A stretch of DNA of 64,000 nucleotides from Desulfurobacterium sp. TC5-1 (GTDB lineage Bacteria; Aquificota; Aquificia; Desulfurobacteriales; Desulfurobacteriaceae). How positions within the stretch are numbered: the first letter of the stretch is position 1; the number at the start of each line of letters is the position of its first letter. Made by a program: the position numbers and the translations under genes. Of this stretch, positions 18,984 through 28,138 are shown in pieces. The notes under the pieces were generated by a model. It made no database searches. It saw only the letters and a list, made by a program, of their open reading frames with translations, and had not been told where the DNA came from. The stretch covers positions 620,001 through 684,000 of the forward strand of contig NZ_ATXC01000001.1 of NCBI RefSeq assembly GCF_000421485.1. Direction: 5' to 3'.

Positions 18984-21189
18984 AAAATACTTTCCTTATA
19001 ACGACAACACGGCTAAAGAACTTGCCGCTTACGCTGCAAGGTTCCACGACGCAGGTAAAGCAACATCGTTTTTCCAGGAATACATAAAAGGAAACGGAAA
19101 ATGGTCAAAAGAAAAGAACCATTCACTCCTCTCTGCTGTTATTCTTTATTACTATTTGAGAAAAATTAGAGGTATAAGTCCTTTACAGGCATTTCTTTCT
19201 TTTCTCGCAGTAAAAAAACACCATTCATTTCCGGAAGACACGTTTGAAAACGGCGGTATAATCAATGACACAGAACTGATAAAAAAACAACTTAATGCTA
19301 TTTCAAAAGATAATATCAAAGAACTTGGAATTCCTGTTACTGTTCAAGAACTAAAAGAATCCATCAATGACATAATCAAAGAATTAAAATATTTCAGAAG
19401 TCTAAGGAGATTTAAAAGAAATTTTGGAGAAATAGAGAACTTTTCAATATATACAACTTTTTTATCAATATATTCCTCTCTTCTTTTCTCCGATAGAAAA
19501 GATGCTGTTGATGCTCCTGAAGTAAGTTTCCCGGACATTCCTTATGAAAAGTTTAAAAATTTGATTGATTCCATTCCTTTAAAACGGCCAATAGATGAAA
19601 AAAGACAGGAAGCAAAAGAATTTGTGCTTTCTAAAGAATTCAATCTGAAACAGCGAATCTACTCAATAAACCTCCCAACGGGTTTAGGAAAAACTTACAC
19701 AGGATTTTTACAAGCACTCAAAATGAAAAAAATTCTAAAGGAAAAAACGGGCAAAAGTTTCAGGATAATATACGCATTACCCTTTATTTCCATTATTGAC
19801 CAAAACTTCGAAGTACTAAAAGAAAAACTTGAACAAATTATAGACAGCACAGATTCCAGACTGATTTTAAAACACCACCACCTCAGCAACTTTGAATATT
19901 TAACTAACAATTCTGAAATCCTTCCTTTTGACATCGCAAAAGTATTAACAGAAGGTTGGGAAAGTGAAATTACTATTACCACAATAGTGCAAATATTTAA
20001 TGCAATCTTTCCAAAAAACCGAAGCCAGGCACTTCGCTTTTCCAGACTTCAGAATACCATAATTATTCTTGATGAAATTCAAACTATACCTGTTAAATAT
20101 TGGAAAATTTTTAATGAAATCATTGAGGATTTATCAAAAAAACTTGATTTCTACATAATATTTATGACAGCAACAAAGCCAGCAATATTTACCAACCATA
20201 CAGAACTTGCAGGTGGAAAATTTTTTACAGGACTCAACCGATACGAAATAGAAATAGATCTGAAAGAACGTACCATAGAAGAATTTTTAGAAAAAATTGA
20301 CATTAACATTGAGAAAAGTCATTTGTTTATCCTTAACACAGTAAAGTCCTCCCAGGAAGTTTATAAAAAGTTAAGTGAAACAATCAACGGAGAAATTGAA
20401 TACCTGTCAAGAGCAATTACACCATTTGAGAGGAGGGAAAGGCTCAAAAAAATTAGAGAGGGAAAAGTCAAATATCTAATTTCCACTCAAATTGTAGAAG
20501 CAGGAGTTGACATAGATTTTGATGTAGTTATAAGAGATTTTGCTCCTTTTGATTCCCTTAATCAATCAGCAGGAAGGTGCAACAGAAACGGAGAAAAAGC
20601 AGGACTGTTTAAAATCATAAAATTAATTGATGAAAATAATCAACGTCCATACTGGAGCTACATATACGATCCCATCCTTTCTTCAGCCACTATGGAAATC
20701 CTAAAAGATAAACACCGTCTAACAGAAGAAGAATTTATAAAATTGACTGAAAAGTATTTCAATCTTGTTAAAGACAGAGCCACAGACGAAGCAAAAACTG
20801 TAAAACCTTTTTTCGAAGCTGTTAAGTATCTACGATTTCAACCCATGGAAAATTATAGATGCAAGGAAAATGAAAAATTTATTTGCGACATGAACCTTAT
20901 TGAAGAAGACTGTGGAGAGGAAATTTTTGTTCAACTTAATGAAGAAGCGGTTGAAATATGGAATAAAATGATAGAAATTGTCACAAAGTTAAAAAAAGGA
21001 AACCGTGAAGCATTTAAAGATTACCTGCGAATTAAGCATAAGTTCTACGATTTCGTAATAAAGGTGAATTTAAACAAAAAAATACCAATACCGATATCAA
21101 AAGAGCTTGGTTTTTACTTCATTCCAATAGAAGAATTAGACAATTATTATGATAAAACAGGACTTAAAGAACCTAATCTAATCTGGTAA
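18880..21189 (+). CDS. cas3: Cas3 HD nuclease-helicase (type I-B)
   Basis: Recruited by Cascade to unwind and degrade target DNA. I start at ATG 18880 (AAGGGAG upstream, residues MSSTLKRPEK), because LLSHPNKCLKDH that follows is the usual Cas3 N-terminus. The HD nuclease domain has H18, FHDAGK (H56-D57) and KKHHSFPED near residue 112. The helicase has Walker A LPTGLGKT (265-272), motif II DEIQ (398-401), motif III FMTATKP and motif VI QSAGRCNRNG (from 562). All catalytic residues are present in 769 residues. The start lies well inside cas5. Confidence 0.92.
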   Translation: MSSTLKRPEKTFTCLLSHPNKCLKDHLKKTQNLVEKYFPYNDNTAKELAAYAARFHDAGKATSFFQEYIKGNGKWSKEKNHSLLSAVILYYYLRKIRGISPLQAFLSFLAVKKHHSFPEDTFENGGIINDTELIKKQLNAISKDNIKELGIPVTVQELKESINDIIKELKYFRSLRRFKRNFGEIENFSIYTTFLSIYSSLLFSDRKDAVDAPEVSFPDIPYEKFKNLIDSIPLKRPIDEKRQEAKEFVLSKEFNLKQRIYSINLPTGLGKTYTGFLQALKMKKILKEKTGKSFRIIYALPFISIIDQNFEVLKEKLEQIIDSTDSRLILKHHHLSNFEYLTNNSEILPFDIAKVLTEGWESEITITTIVQIFNAIFPKNRSQALRFSRLQNTIIILDEIQTIPVKYWKIFNEIIEDLSKKLDFYIIFMTATKPAIFTNHTELAGGKFFTGLNRYEIEIDLKERTIEEFLEKIDINIEKSHLFILNTVKSSQEVYKKLSETINGEIEYLSRAITPFERRERLKKIREGKVKYLISTQIVEAGVDIDFDVVIRDFAPFDSLNQSAGRCNRNGEKAGLFKIIKLIDENNQRPYWSYIYDPILSSATMEILKDKHRLTEEEFIKLTEKYFNLVKDRATDEAKTVKPFFEAVKYLRFQPMENYRCKENEKFICDMNLIEEDCGEEIFVQLNEEAVEIWNKMIEIVTKLKKGNREAFKDYLRIKHKFYDFVIKVNLNKKIPIPISKELGFYFIPIEELDNYYDKTGLKEPNLIW

Positions 21190-21190
21190 T

Positions 21191-21694
21191 ATGGAATTAG
21201 AGAAAATTTTTGTAAACGGAACACTCATCTGGTATTACTACATTTGCAAAAGGGAGGTATGGCTTATTGCTCACGGAATAGAAGCAGAGCAGGATAACGA
21301 TTTCATCGCCGTCGGAAGGCTGATTCACGAAAAAAGATATAAGAACAAAGCAAAAGAGCTGTTGATAGACAATAAAATAAAAATAGACCTTCTTGAAAAC
21401 AGAAAAGTGATCGGTGAAATTAAGAAAAGTTCAAGGTTTTTAAAAAGTGCAAAGATGCAGCTTGCATTTTATCTGTATTACATAAAAGAACAGAAAGGAG
21501 AACTTTTAACGGGAGAGCTTTTCATTCCCGAAGAGAGAAAAAGAATACAGGTTAAACTGAGCAAAAAGCTTGAAGAAGAAATCAAAAAGACCATAAAGGA
21601 AATAGAAAGGATAATTGATCTTCCCCATCCTCCGCCGGCTAAAAAAATCAGATTTTGCAGAAACTGCGGATATAGAGAATTTTGCTGGAGTTGA
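21191..21694 (+). CDS. cas4: Cas4 Fe-S nuclease of CRISPR adaptation
   Basis: Trims prespacers and selects PAM orientation with Cas1-Cas2. 167 residues, RecB-like. C19 (YYICKREVWL) and the C-terminal trio FCRNCGYREFC supply the four cysteines for a 4Fe-4S cluster. The nuclease core is GRLIHEKRY, VIGEIKKSS and MQLAFYLYY. Starts at ATG 21191, two bases after the cas3 stop. Confidence 0.92.
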   Translation: MELEKIFVNGTLIWYYYICKREVWLIAHGIEAEQDNDFIAVGRLIHEKRYKNKAKELLIDNKIKIDLLENRKVIGEIKKSSRFLKSAKMQLAFYLYYIKEQKGELLTGELFIPEERKRIQVKLSKKLEEEIKKTIKEIERIIDLPHPPPAKKIRFCRNCGYREFCWS

Positions 21695-21696
21695 AG

Positions 21697-22671
21697 ATGA
21701 AACAGCCCTTAATAATATTCAAAAGCGGAACAATAAAAAGGGAACAAAACACAATATTTTTTATTGAATACGAAGGTAGAAAGCATGTAATACCCGTTGA
21801 AGCCATATCCGAAATTGAAATTTTCGGTGAAGTCACCCTTAACAAAAGGGCTCTGGAATTTTTCTCAAAAGCCAAAATACCAATTCACTTTTACAACTAC
21901 TACGGATATTACGTCGGGACATACTATCCGAGAGAACACCTGAACTCGGGATATGTAATCCTAAAGCAGGCGGAACACCATCTTGACCCCGACCTCAGAC
22001 TTTTCCTCGCAAAAATGTTCGTTTATGGAGCCTACAGAAACATAAGACAAAATCTCAAAAACTACGACCGTGACAAAAGTGTAGAAGAAATAGATGCTTT
22101 CGCAGACAAAATAGAAGACACAAAGAACATACAAGAACTAATGGCTATTGAAGGTAACATAAGAGAAACCTACTATAAAAACTTTAATAATATTCTAAAG
22201 CAATTCAATTTTAATAAGAGGCAGAAAAGACCTCCCGATAATGAAATCAATGCCTTGATTAGTTTTGGCAACACACTCCTTTATACAAAAGTCCTATCGG
22301 AAATCTATTTTACCCATCTTGATCCCCGCATAGGGTACCTTCACCAGACAAACAACCGGAGTTTCACTTTAAATCTTGATATTGCTGAAATCTTCAAACC
22401 CATCATTGTTGACAGAGTTATTTTTTCCCTTGTAAACAAAAAAGTAATAAACAAAAAACATTTTGAAATTGAAGCCGGAACTTGCTTTTTAAACGAAGAA
22501 GGTAAAAGAATATTCGTAAAAGCCTTTGAAGAACGCCTCAAAAACACGATAAAGCACAGAAAGTTAAACAGAAAAGTTTCCCTGCAAAGACTCATAAGAT
22601 TGGAATGCTACAAACTGATTAAACATCTTATAGAAGATGAAGTCTATGAACCTTTTATAACGAGGTGGTGA
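21697..22671 (+). CDS. cas1: Cas1 integrase (type I-B)
   Basis: Integrates new spacers at the leader end. The start is ATG 21697 (CTGGAG upstream), giving 324 residues. Metal-binding residues are E152 (MAIEGNIRETYY), H216 (GYLHQTNNRSF) and E231 (NLDIAEIFKP). The N-terminal beta domain and the KIPIHFYNYYGYYVGTYYPRE junction are typical of Cas1 from I-B loci. Immediately follows cas4 and is coupled to cas2 by TGATG. Confidence 0.95.
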   Translation: MKQPLIIFKSGTIKREQNTIFFIEYEGRKHVIPVEAISEIEIFGEVTLNKRALEFFSKAKIPIHFYNYYGYYVGTYYPREHLNSGYVILKQAEHHLDPDLRLFLAKMFVYGAYRNIRQNLKNYDRDKSVEEIDAFADKIEDTKNIQELMAIEGNIRETYYKNFNNILKQFNFNKRQKRPPDNEINALISFGNTLLYTKVLSEIYFTHLDPRIGYLHQTNNRSFTLNLDIAEIFKPIIVDRVIFSLVNKKVINKKHFEIEAGTCFLNEEGKRIFVKAFEERLKNTIKHRKLNRKVSLQRLIRLECYKLIKHLIEDEVYEPFITRW

Positions 22672-22937
22672 TGTTCGTAATTTTAGTCTATGATGCCGGT
22701 GAAAAAAGGGTGCAAAAATTTTTAAAAATATGCCGCAAATACCTTGTTCACGTCCAAAACTCTGTATTTGAAGGAGAACTAACAGAAGCAACACTGAGAA
22801 TGCTTACGGAAGAACTTAAAACGATAATGAATGATGAAGAAGACTCCGTTCTAATCTACAAATTTCGGACAAAAAAATATTACGAAAGAATAAGCATAGG
22901 AATAGAGAAACCGTCCCACGAAAGTTTCATGTTTTAA
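22671..22937 (+). CDS. cas2: Cas2
   Basis: Structural partner of Cas1 in spacer acquisition. An 88-residue ferredoxin-fold protein starting MFVILVYDAGEKRVQKFLKICRKYL, with the D9 of VYD and the QNSVFEGEL motif. The ATG overlaps the cas1 TGA. Last gene of the operon; the CRISPR leader begins right after it. Confidence 0.95.
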   Translation: MFVILVYDAGEKRVQKFLKICRKYLVHVQNSVFEGELTEATLRMLTEELKTIMNDEEDSVLIYKFRTKKYYERISIGIEKPSHESFMF

Positions 22938-22968
22938 GCATGTGTCGGGAATCAATTTTTAGACCGAA

Positions 22969-23007
22969 ATGGTTTAAACACCATAGTCTCAATGGTTTCA
23001 AAACCAT
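22969..23007 (+). promoter_or_regulatory. Pair of near-identical palindromes in the CRISPR leader
   Basis: ATGGTTTAAACACCAT (22969-22984) and ATGGTTTCAAAACCAT (22992-23007) agree at 14 of 16 bases. Each is a palindrome with ATGGT/ACCAT arms. The repeat distance of 23 bases is about two helical turns, which suits binding of two protein dimers on one face. They lie about 43 bases upstream of the array promoter. A regulator or integration-host protein site is inferred. Confidence 0.4.
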
Positions 23008-23049
23008 ATATTAGAAGTTAATAATTATTTTAATCAACATCACCGACAC

Positions 23050-23079
23050 TTGACACCACACATTAACCGATGCTAATAT
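23050..23079 (+). promoter_or_regulatory. CRISPR leader promoter
   Basis: A perfect -35 hexamer TTGACA (23050-23055) and TAATAT (23074-23079) are separated by 18 bases, about 49 bases before the first repeat. The A+T-rich leader spans 22938-23127. Direction agrees with cas2 lying upstream, with the repeat ending ATTGAAAC (the 5' tag) and with the degenerate last repeat at the far end. Confidence 0.6.
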
Positions 23080-23392
23080 GAATATAAATCTTGACGTTCT
23101 TTGAAAAAAGAATAAGTTTTAAAATAGGTTTTAAGCGTACCTCTAAGGAATTGAAACCATAGATAGAAGTATCGGATATAATAGCTCTTACAAGTTTTAA
23201 GCGTACCTCTAAGGAATTGAAACGGTAGTGGAAGGATAAGGAAGGTAAGAATAAAGAAGAGAGTTTTAAGCGTACCTCTAAGGAATTGAAACTAATAGAA
23301 GGTGTTAAGCAAGTTCTGACATCTTTTTTGTTTTAAGCGTACCTCTAAGGAATTGAAACATGAATAGGTATAGAAATAATTTATACATTAGA

Positions 23393-25380
23393 GTTTTAAG
23401 CGACTCAAGGAATGAACTAATAAAAAAGTAATTATACAATTTTGTTATTTAGAGTTTTAAGCGTACCTCTAAGAATGAAACTATAGGCTGTGAGTAAATT
23501 GCAGGGATTATAGTTTAAGCGTACCTCTAAGGAATTGAAACATTTTTAATGAGGTCATCCAAATGAAAAAAGTTTAAGCGTCCTCTAAGGAATTGAAACT
23601 ACTCTGATCTCTAATATCCCAGATTTATGAGGTTTTTAAGCGTACCTCTAAGGAATTGAAACGCCGTTATTTGATTTCTCTGTAGTGGTAATGGAATTTT
23701 TAAGCGTACCTCTAAGGAATTGAAACTCAGCATTAGTAAGGGATTGAACAAGGGAATGTTTAAGCGTACCTCTAAGGATTGAAACGGGACGATAAAAAGA
23801 AGTTTCGACAGCAGATACTGTTTTAAGCGTACTCTAAGGAATTGAAACTGTCTTTGCCCAGTCAGCACCCAAACGCTCAGTTTTAAGCGTACCTCTAAGA
23901 ATTGAAACTGCCATGAGTATCTGCAAAAACTTTCTCTGATAGGGTTTAAGCGTACCTCTAAGGAATTGAAACAGAGAAAACCATCTGCAGGAAGACCAAA
24001 AACATGTTTTAAGCGTACCTCTAAGGAATTGAACCAAATGAAAAAAGGCAAGGGCAAGAACCCCGTTTTTAAGCGTACCTCTAAGGAATTGAAACTATTC
24101 AACGCCAAAACAGTTTTTGACTGATGAAAAGGTAACGTACTCTAAGAATGAAACTAGATATGAATTTCTGCCAGTATGGCGATTTCGAGTTTTAAGCGTA
24201 CCTCTAAGGAATTGAACAAATATAAGGAACATTCTGAGACTTCTAACATTCTGGTTTTAAGCGTACCTCTAAGAATTGAAACTTTCTCACGTTCTTTCAT
24301 TCTTCTTCCTGTCGCCTTGTTTTTAGCGTACCTCAAGAATGAACTCCGCAACATCCCCGAAAATCACTTTTCAATTGTTTTAAGCGACCTCTAAGGAATT
24401 GAAACATTTTCCATGTCTGCTTCAGAAATCCCAGCTCTGTTTTTAAGCTACTCTAAGGAATTAAACTGTATAAGCAACGATTTAGAATCATGCCAGTCGT
24501 TTTAACGTACTCTAAGGAATTGAACACGTTGCATTGCGAACGGGAATCCGCTTTTTTTGTGTTTAAAGCGTACCTCTAAGGAATTGAACCGCATTTTCAA
24601 ACGATGAGGAAAGATCAAAAGGAAAGTTTAAGCGTACCTCTAGGATTGAACTTTTTCTACACCTTCACACTACGATAGGTCAACAGTTTTAGCGTACCTC
24701 TAAGGATTGAAACGCAACTGCAATCGTGAGGTTGGAGCTTCCGGGTTTTAAGCGTACTCTAAGGAATTGAAACCCATTGTAAGCAGGTTTGCCTGCATAC
24801 TTTCCGGGAGAAGGTTTTAAGCGTACCTCTAAGGAATGAAACTAGTGACAAGGAACATACGGCGGTGGCGTATCAGTTTTAAGCGTACCTCAAGATTGAA
24901 ACCAACTTGCTGAGAAATGAAATCACGAATCTTGAGTTTAAGCGTACTCTAAGGAATAAAAAAACTTTTTGTTCCGAAAAAGAAAATGCTGTTTTAAGCG
25001 TACCTCTAAGGAATTGAAACATAAAGGAGGAACAGCCTATAATACACTTCGGAAGTGTTTAACGTACTCTAAGGAATAAACTGCGGAGTTGCCTCGTCGC
25101 GAGAGCTCTGTTTAAGCGTACCTCTAAGGATTGAACTTTTGATCAAAGACTCTTCTCGCGCCTTTAAGTTTAAGCGTACCTCAGAATTGAACCTTGATGA
25201 GCTTCTGCCGAAGAGCTTCGCTTATACTCGTTTAACGTACCTCTAAGAATTGAAACTTATACTACTTACTTCAAGTATCGCTTGGTCTGATTGTTTAAGC
25301 GTACTCAAGGATTGAAACCACCTCCTTGTTTTGTTTTCATCCCCGTCTGGATCGTTTAAGCGTACCACTAAGGAATTGAA
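23393..25380 (+). repeat. Tract of deletion-type CRISPR repeats inside the array
   Basis: About 33 successive repeats lie here and most lack bases. Examples are CTCT shortened to CT, GG to G, TTTT to TTT and CC to C; one copy keeps only GCGACTCAAGGAATGAAC of its core. Substitutions are almost absent. The spacers here are probably affected too. Uncorrected single-molecule sequence in a region short reads could not reach is the simplest explanation; true decay is the alternative. Confidence 0.7.
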
Positions 25381-26922
25381 ACTTTAGATTCATACAGGCT
25401 ACTTGCTCTAAATCATAGCGGTTTTAAGCGTACCTCTAAGGAATTGAAACTTGCGCTTCCAGTGTCAAGAGCGATAAAGAAGCGTGTTTTAAGCGTACCT
25501 CTAAGGAATTGAAACCAAGCCTGTAAGATGTTATCAGGGCAAAGGTTGTTTTGTTTTAAGCGTACCTCTAAGGAATTGAAACATAAGGCGCTATCTGCAC
25601 GGGCGGCCGGTATGAATCCTGGTTTTAAGCGTACCTCTAAGGAATTGAAACGAGCAAAGACAGCAAGAGCTTGATTACCTAAAAACGTTTTAAGCGTACC
25701 TCTAAGGAATTGAAACTGACCTGCTTGCAAAGTTCTTTCTTTTAAAGGAGAAGTTTTAAGCGTACCTCTAAGGAATTGAAACTAGCTATTGGAACTAAGA
25801 TTCTGGATATGGCTGAGAGTTTTAAGCGTACCTCTAAGGAATTGAAACTGTTGAGGTTCCTGAAAAGCTGTTTGATGAAATCCTGTTTTAAGCGTACCTC
25901 TAAGGAATTGAAACTTCATGTGCTTTGGTCTGTGAAATACGCTGTGAACGGTTTTAAGCGTACCTCTAAGGAATTGAAACTCGGACAAAGGCGACGGGAC
26001 AAAACCGTATATACACGTTTTAAGCGTACCTCTAAGGAATTGAAACAAGTAGTAGATACCATTTCACAAAAATACACGGGTGTGTTTTAAGCGTACCTCT
26101 AAGGAATTGAAACAGAACCCGCATATATCCAACTATGTCAACAATGGCAGGTTTTAAGCGTACCTCTAAGGAATTGAAACTAGAGAAGAAATTCAACGTC
26201 AAAATACCGGACACCCCAGTTTTAAGCGTACCTCTAAGGAATTGAAACACTGCTAAAGATAAAGCTGAAAAGGTGAAAGAGTTTGAGGTTTTAAGCGTAC
26301 CTCTAAGGAATTGAAACTACATTTCACCACGTTCATTTTTCTTTTTAATTTCTGTTTTAAGCGTACCTCTAAGGAATTGAAACGAAATTCAACACAACCG
26401 GCGTTTTTAATCGATATAGACAGTTTTAAGCGTACCTCTAAGGAATTGAAACAGCTCCTCAAAGGGAAACCGAGTATGCCAAGCCAGTGTTTTAAGCGTA
26501 CCTCTAAGGAATTGAAACCTCTGATGCCGAAAAGCCACCCGAAGGCACGAGGGAGTTTTAAGCGTACCTCTAAGGAATTGAAACTACTGAGTCATGGCTA
26601 TCTCTTTGTATCGCCGCTGAAGGGTTTTAAGCGTACCTCTAAGGAATTGAAACAAGAAGCCCGAAAGGTTTTCGGCCTTGGAAATCATTGCGTTTTAAGC
26701 GTACCTCTAAGGAATTGAAACAGGTCATCTTCTGTAACGGTTCCACCTACAACGATGAGTGTTTTAAGCGTACCTCTAAGGAATTGAAACGCCGAGTGCA
26801 CACAGACCGGAACCATCGGAAACGGCGTTTTAAGCGTACCTCTAAGGAATTGAAACTCAGATTTTCTACGATCCTAATCCTCAGGATGTTGAGTTTTAAG
26901 CGTACCTCTAAGGAATTGAAAC

Positions 26923-27054
26923 AAGCAGGCTTTCTATCTTTCAGCCTATCGTTAGAGAGTTTTAAGCGTACCTCTAAGGAATTGAAACAAGCAGGCTTTC
27001 TATCTTTCAGCCTATCGTTAGAGAGTTTTAAGCGTACCTCTAAGGAATTGAAAC
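26923..27054 (+). repeat. Tandem duplication of one spacer-repeat unit
   Basis: The 36-base spacer at 26923-26958 (begins AAGCAGGCTTTC) is repeated exactly at 26989-27024, each followed by a perfect repeat. This is a duplication of one 66-base unit, by recombination between repeats or by assembly. Confidence 0.9.
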
Positions 27055-27590
27055 AACTTTCTGGAGGATTATCTCTATTTGCACTAAGTTCAGTTTTAAG
27101 CGTACCTCTAAGGAATTGAAACAGAAAATTAGGCGGAAACTCATAATAACGTTTTACAATTTCGTTTTAAGCGTACCTCTAAGGAATTGAAACTGCAGAA
27201 ATCTCCACAAGCGAGTCGGCACCTTTCATGTTTTAAGCGTACCTCTAAGGAATTGAAACTTTCTTTAAAGTCCGGCGTTACATCTTCCGGAAGTTTCGTT
27301 TTAAGCGTACCTCTAAGGAATTGAAACAATCAACTTTCGGCGGAAAAGCGCCAGGAAGCTTTAGAGTTTTAAGCGTACCTCTAAGGAATTGAAACTCCTG
27401 CTGTATTAGGCTTGCAAAGCGTTTTGGAACATCTCGTTTTAAGCGTACCTCTAAGGAATTGAAACGAAAGTCAGGGTATTCTTTCAGCTGTTCCTCTATA
27501 GTTTTAAGCGTACCTCTAAGGAATTGAAATTACTTTTCGTTTTAAACTGGTAAAGAAAAAGATGAGAAATTTGTTAGTTTATACTAATAG

Positions 27591-27618
27591 TTGAATCATG
27601 CTAGACTCAGGTTAAATT
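27591..27618 (+). promoter_or_regulatory. Possible promoter of the structured RNA
   Basis: TTGAAT (27591-27596) and TAAATT (27613-27618) are 16 bases apart in the A+T-rich stretch just past the array. Transcription from here would start within a few bases of the GC-rich folded element. Confidence 0.35.
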
Positions 27619-27621
27619 TTA

Positions 27622-27731
27622 TTAGTAAGCGGTGGTGAAAGCCAGAAAGTCGCCCTGGCTGGCTGGGCGGGTCCTCCTGAGTGGAGGATTCGTTCTATGG
27701 AGGGGGTGGGCGTCCTCCCACCACCGCCTAA
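27622..27731 (+). ncRNA. Candidate structured RNA: closing stem with three hairpins
   Basis: A G+C-rich island of about 100 bases in A+T-rich DNA, a common mark of structured RNA in thermophiles. By eye GCGGTGGTG (27629-27637) pairs exactly with CACCACCGC (27719-27727), extended by TTAG/CTAA across a small bulge. Inside are three hairpins. AGCCAG (27640-27645) pairs with CTGGCT (27655-27660). TCCTCC (27672-27677) pairs with GGAGGA (27683-27688). GGAGG (27699-27703) pairs with CCTCC (27714-27718). The result is a four-way, cloverleaf-like junction. No reading frame crosses it convincingly. It lacks the conserved loop of SRP RNA and matches no riboswitch I know. Strand is uncertain; plus is favoured by the promoter-like sequence. 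Confidence 0.55.
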
Positions 27732-27826
27732 CTTAGTTTAATTTACATTTCAATTAACGGGGATATTTTAGATTTAGGATTTCTATAAACCCAGAGAAAG
27801 GTGGAAATCTTATACCGGAGTGGAAA

Positions 27827-28084
27827 ATGAAAATTATCAAAAATCCTGCCACGGTAGAAGATAGGGATTTGGCAAGGGCTTACAAGATAGCTTTAAAGTT
27901 CTTTGCAGAAAGGGGTTTTAAGGTAAAAAAAGTAAGGATGGGTATTTCTCCTTTTGCCCCTACTCATAAAAAATCAATGATAGTCGAAATTTCGCCGGCT
28001 CCCAAACACATTGTTGATCTTGTTCATCTAAAGCAAGACCTACAAAAAAGAATAGGTAAGAAAGTTGGGGTTACCCTGGTATGA
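27827..28084 (+). CDS. Unknown 85-residue protein, copy 1
   Basis: Starts MKIIKNPATVEDRDL, with CGGAG seven bases before the ATG. It is alpha/beta in appearance, with an invariant MGISPFAPT segment and a C-terminal helix ending KKVGVTLV. No signal peptide, cysteines or known motif. A second copy at 29437-29709 shares about 51 of 85 residues by hand alignment, and the first 15 residues are identical. The upstream DNA is also shared (GAAAGGTGGAAATC, CCGGAG, GGAAAATGAAAATT), so the duplication included the translation-start region. I do not recognise the family. Confidence 0.7.
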   Translation: MKIIKNPATVEDRDLARAYKIALKFFAERGFKVKKVRMGISPFAPTHKKSMIVEISPAPKHIVDLVHLKQDLQKRIGKKVGVTLV

Positions 28085-28103
28085 AAAAAATTTCCTGACA
28101 AAA

Positions 28104-28133
28104 ATTTAAAGCATACCTCTAAAGAACGGAAAA
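28104..28133 (+). repeat. Isolated degenerate CRISPR repeat, relic 1
   Basis: The stretch contains GCATACCTCTAAAGAACGG. Against the last 23 bases of the repeat consensus 18 match, in the same orientation as the array and about 570 bases beyond its end. It lies 20 bases after the stop of the unknown 85-residue gene. No second repeat follows at normal spacer distance. Confidence 0.6.
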
Positions 28134-28138
28134 TTGTT

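Larger units (their letters stand above)
23128..27530 (+). CRISPR. CRISPR array, about 69 repeats of 30 bp
   Basis: The consensus repeat is 30 bases, beginning GTTTTAAGCG, with centre TACCTCTAAG and ending GAATTGAAAC. Hand counting gives 69 repeats and 68 spacers, mostly 34-40 bases. Repeats 1-4 and those from about 25423 to 27500 are essentially perfect. Those between about 23393 and 25380 are mostly short of one to several bases. The last repeat (27501-27530) ends in T instead of C, marking the distal end. The ATTGAAAC end is the usual type I-B/III crRNA tag. One spacer occurs twice in tandem. Being next to the only adaptation genes, the array should feed both effector complexes. Confidence 0.97.

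Noticed and set aside
23600-27330. Several open frames with repeated FNSLEVRLK, FQFLRGTLK or FKRTSKELK peptides
   Set aside because: These are translations of the CRISPR repeats and spacers on either strand, not genes.
27622-27731. SRP (4.5S) RNA or RNase P RNA
   Set aside because: The conserved apical motif of SRP RNA (GGAAGGAAGCA-like) is absent and the branching is wrong; RNase P core elements are not seen.
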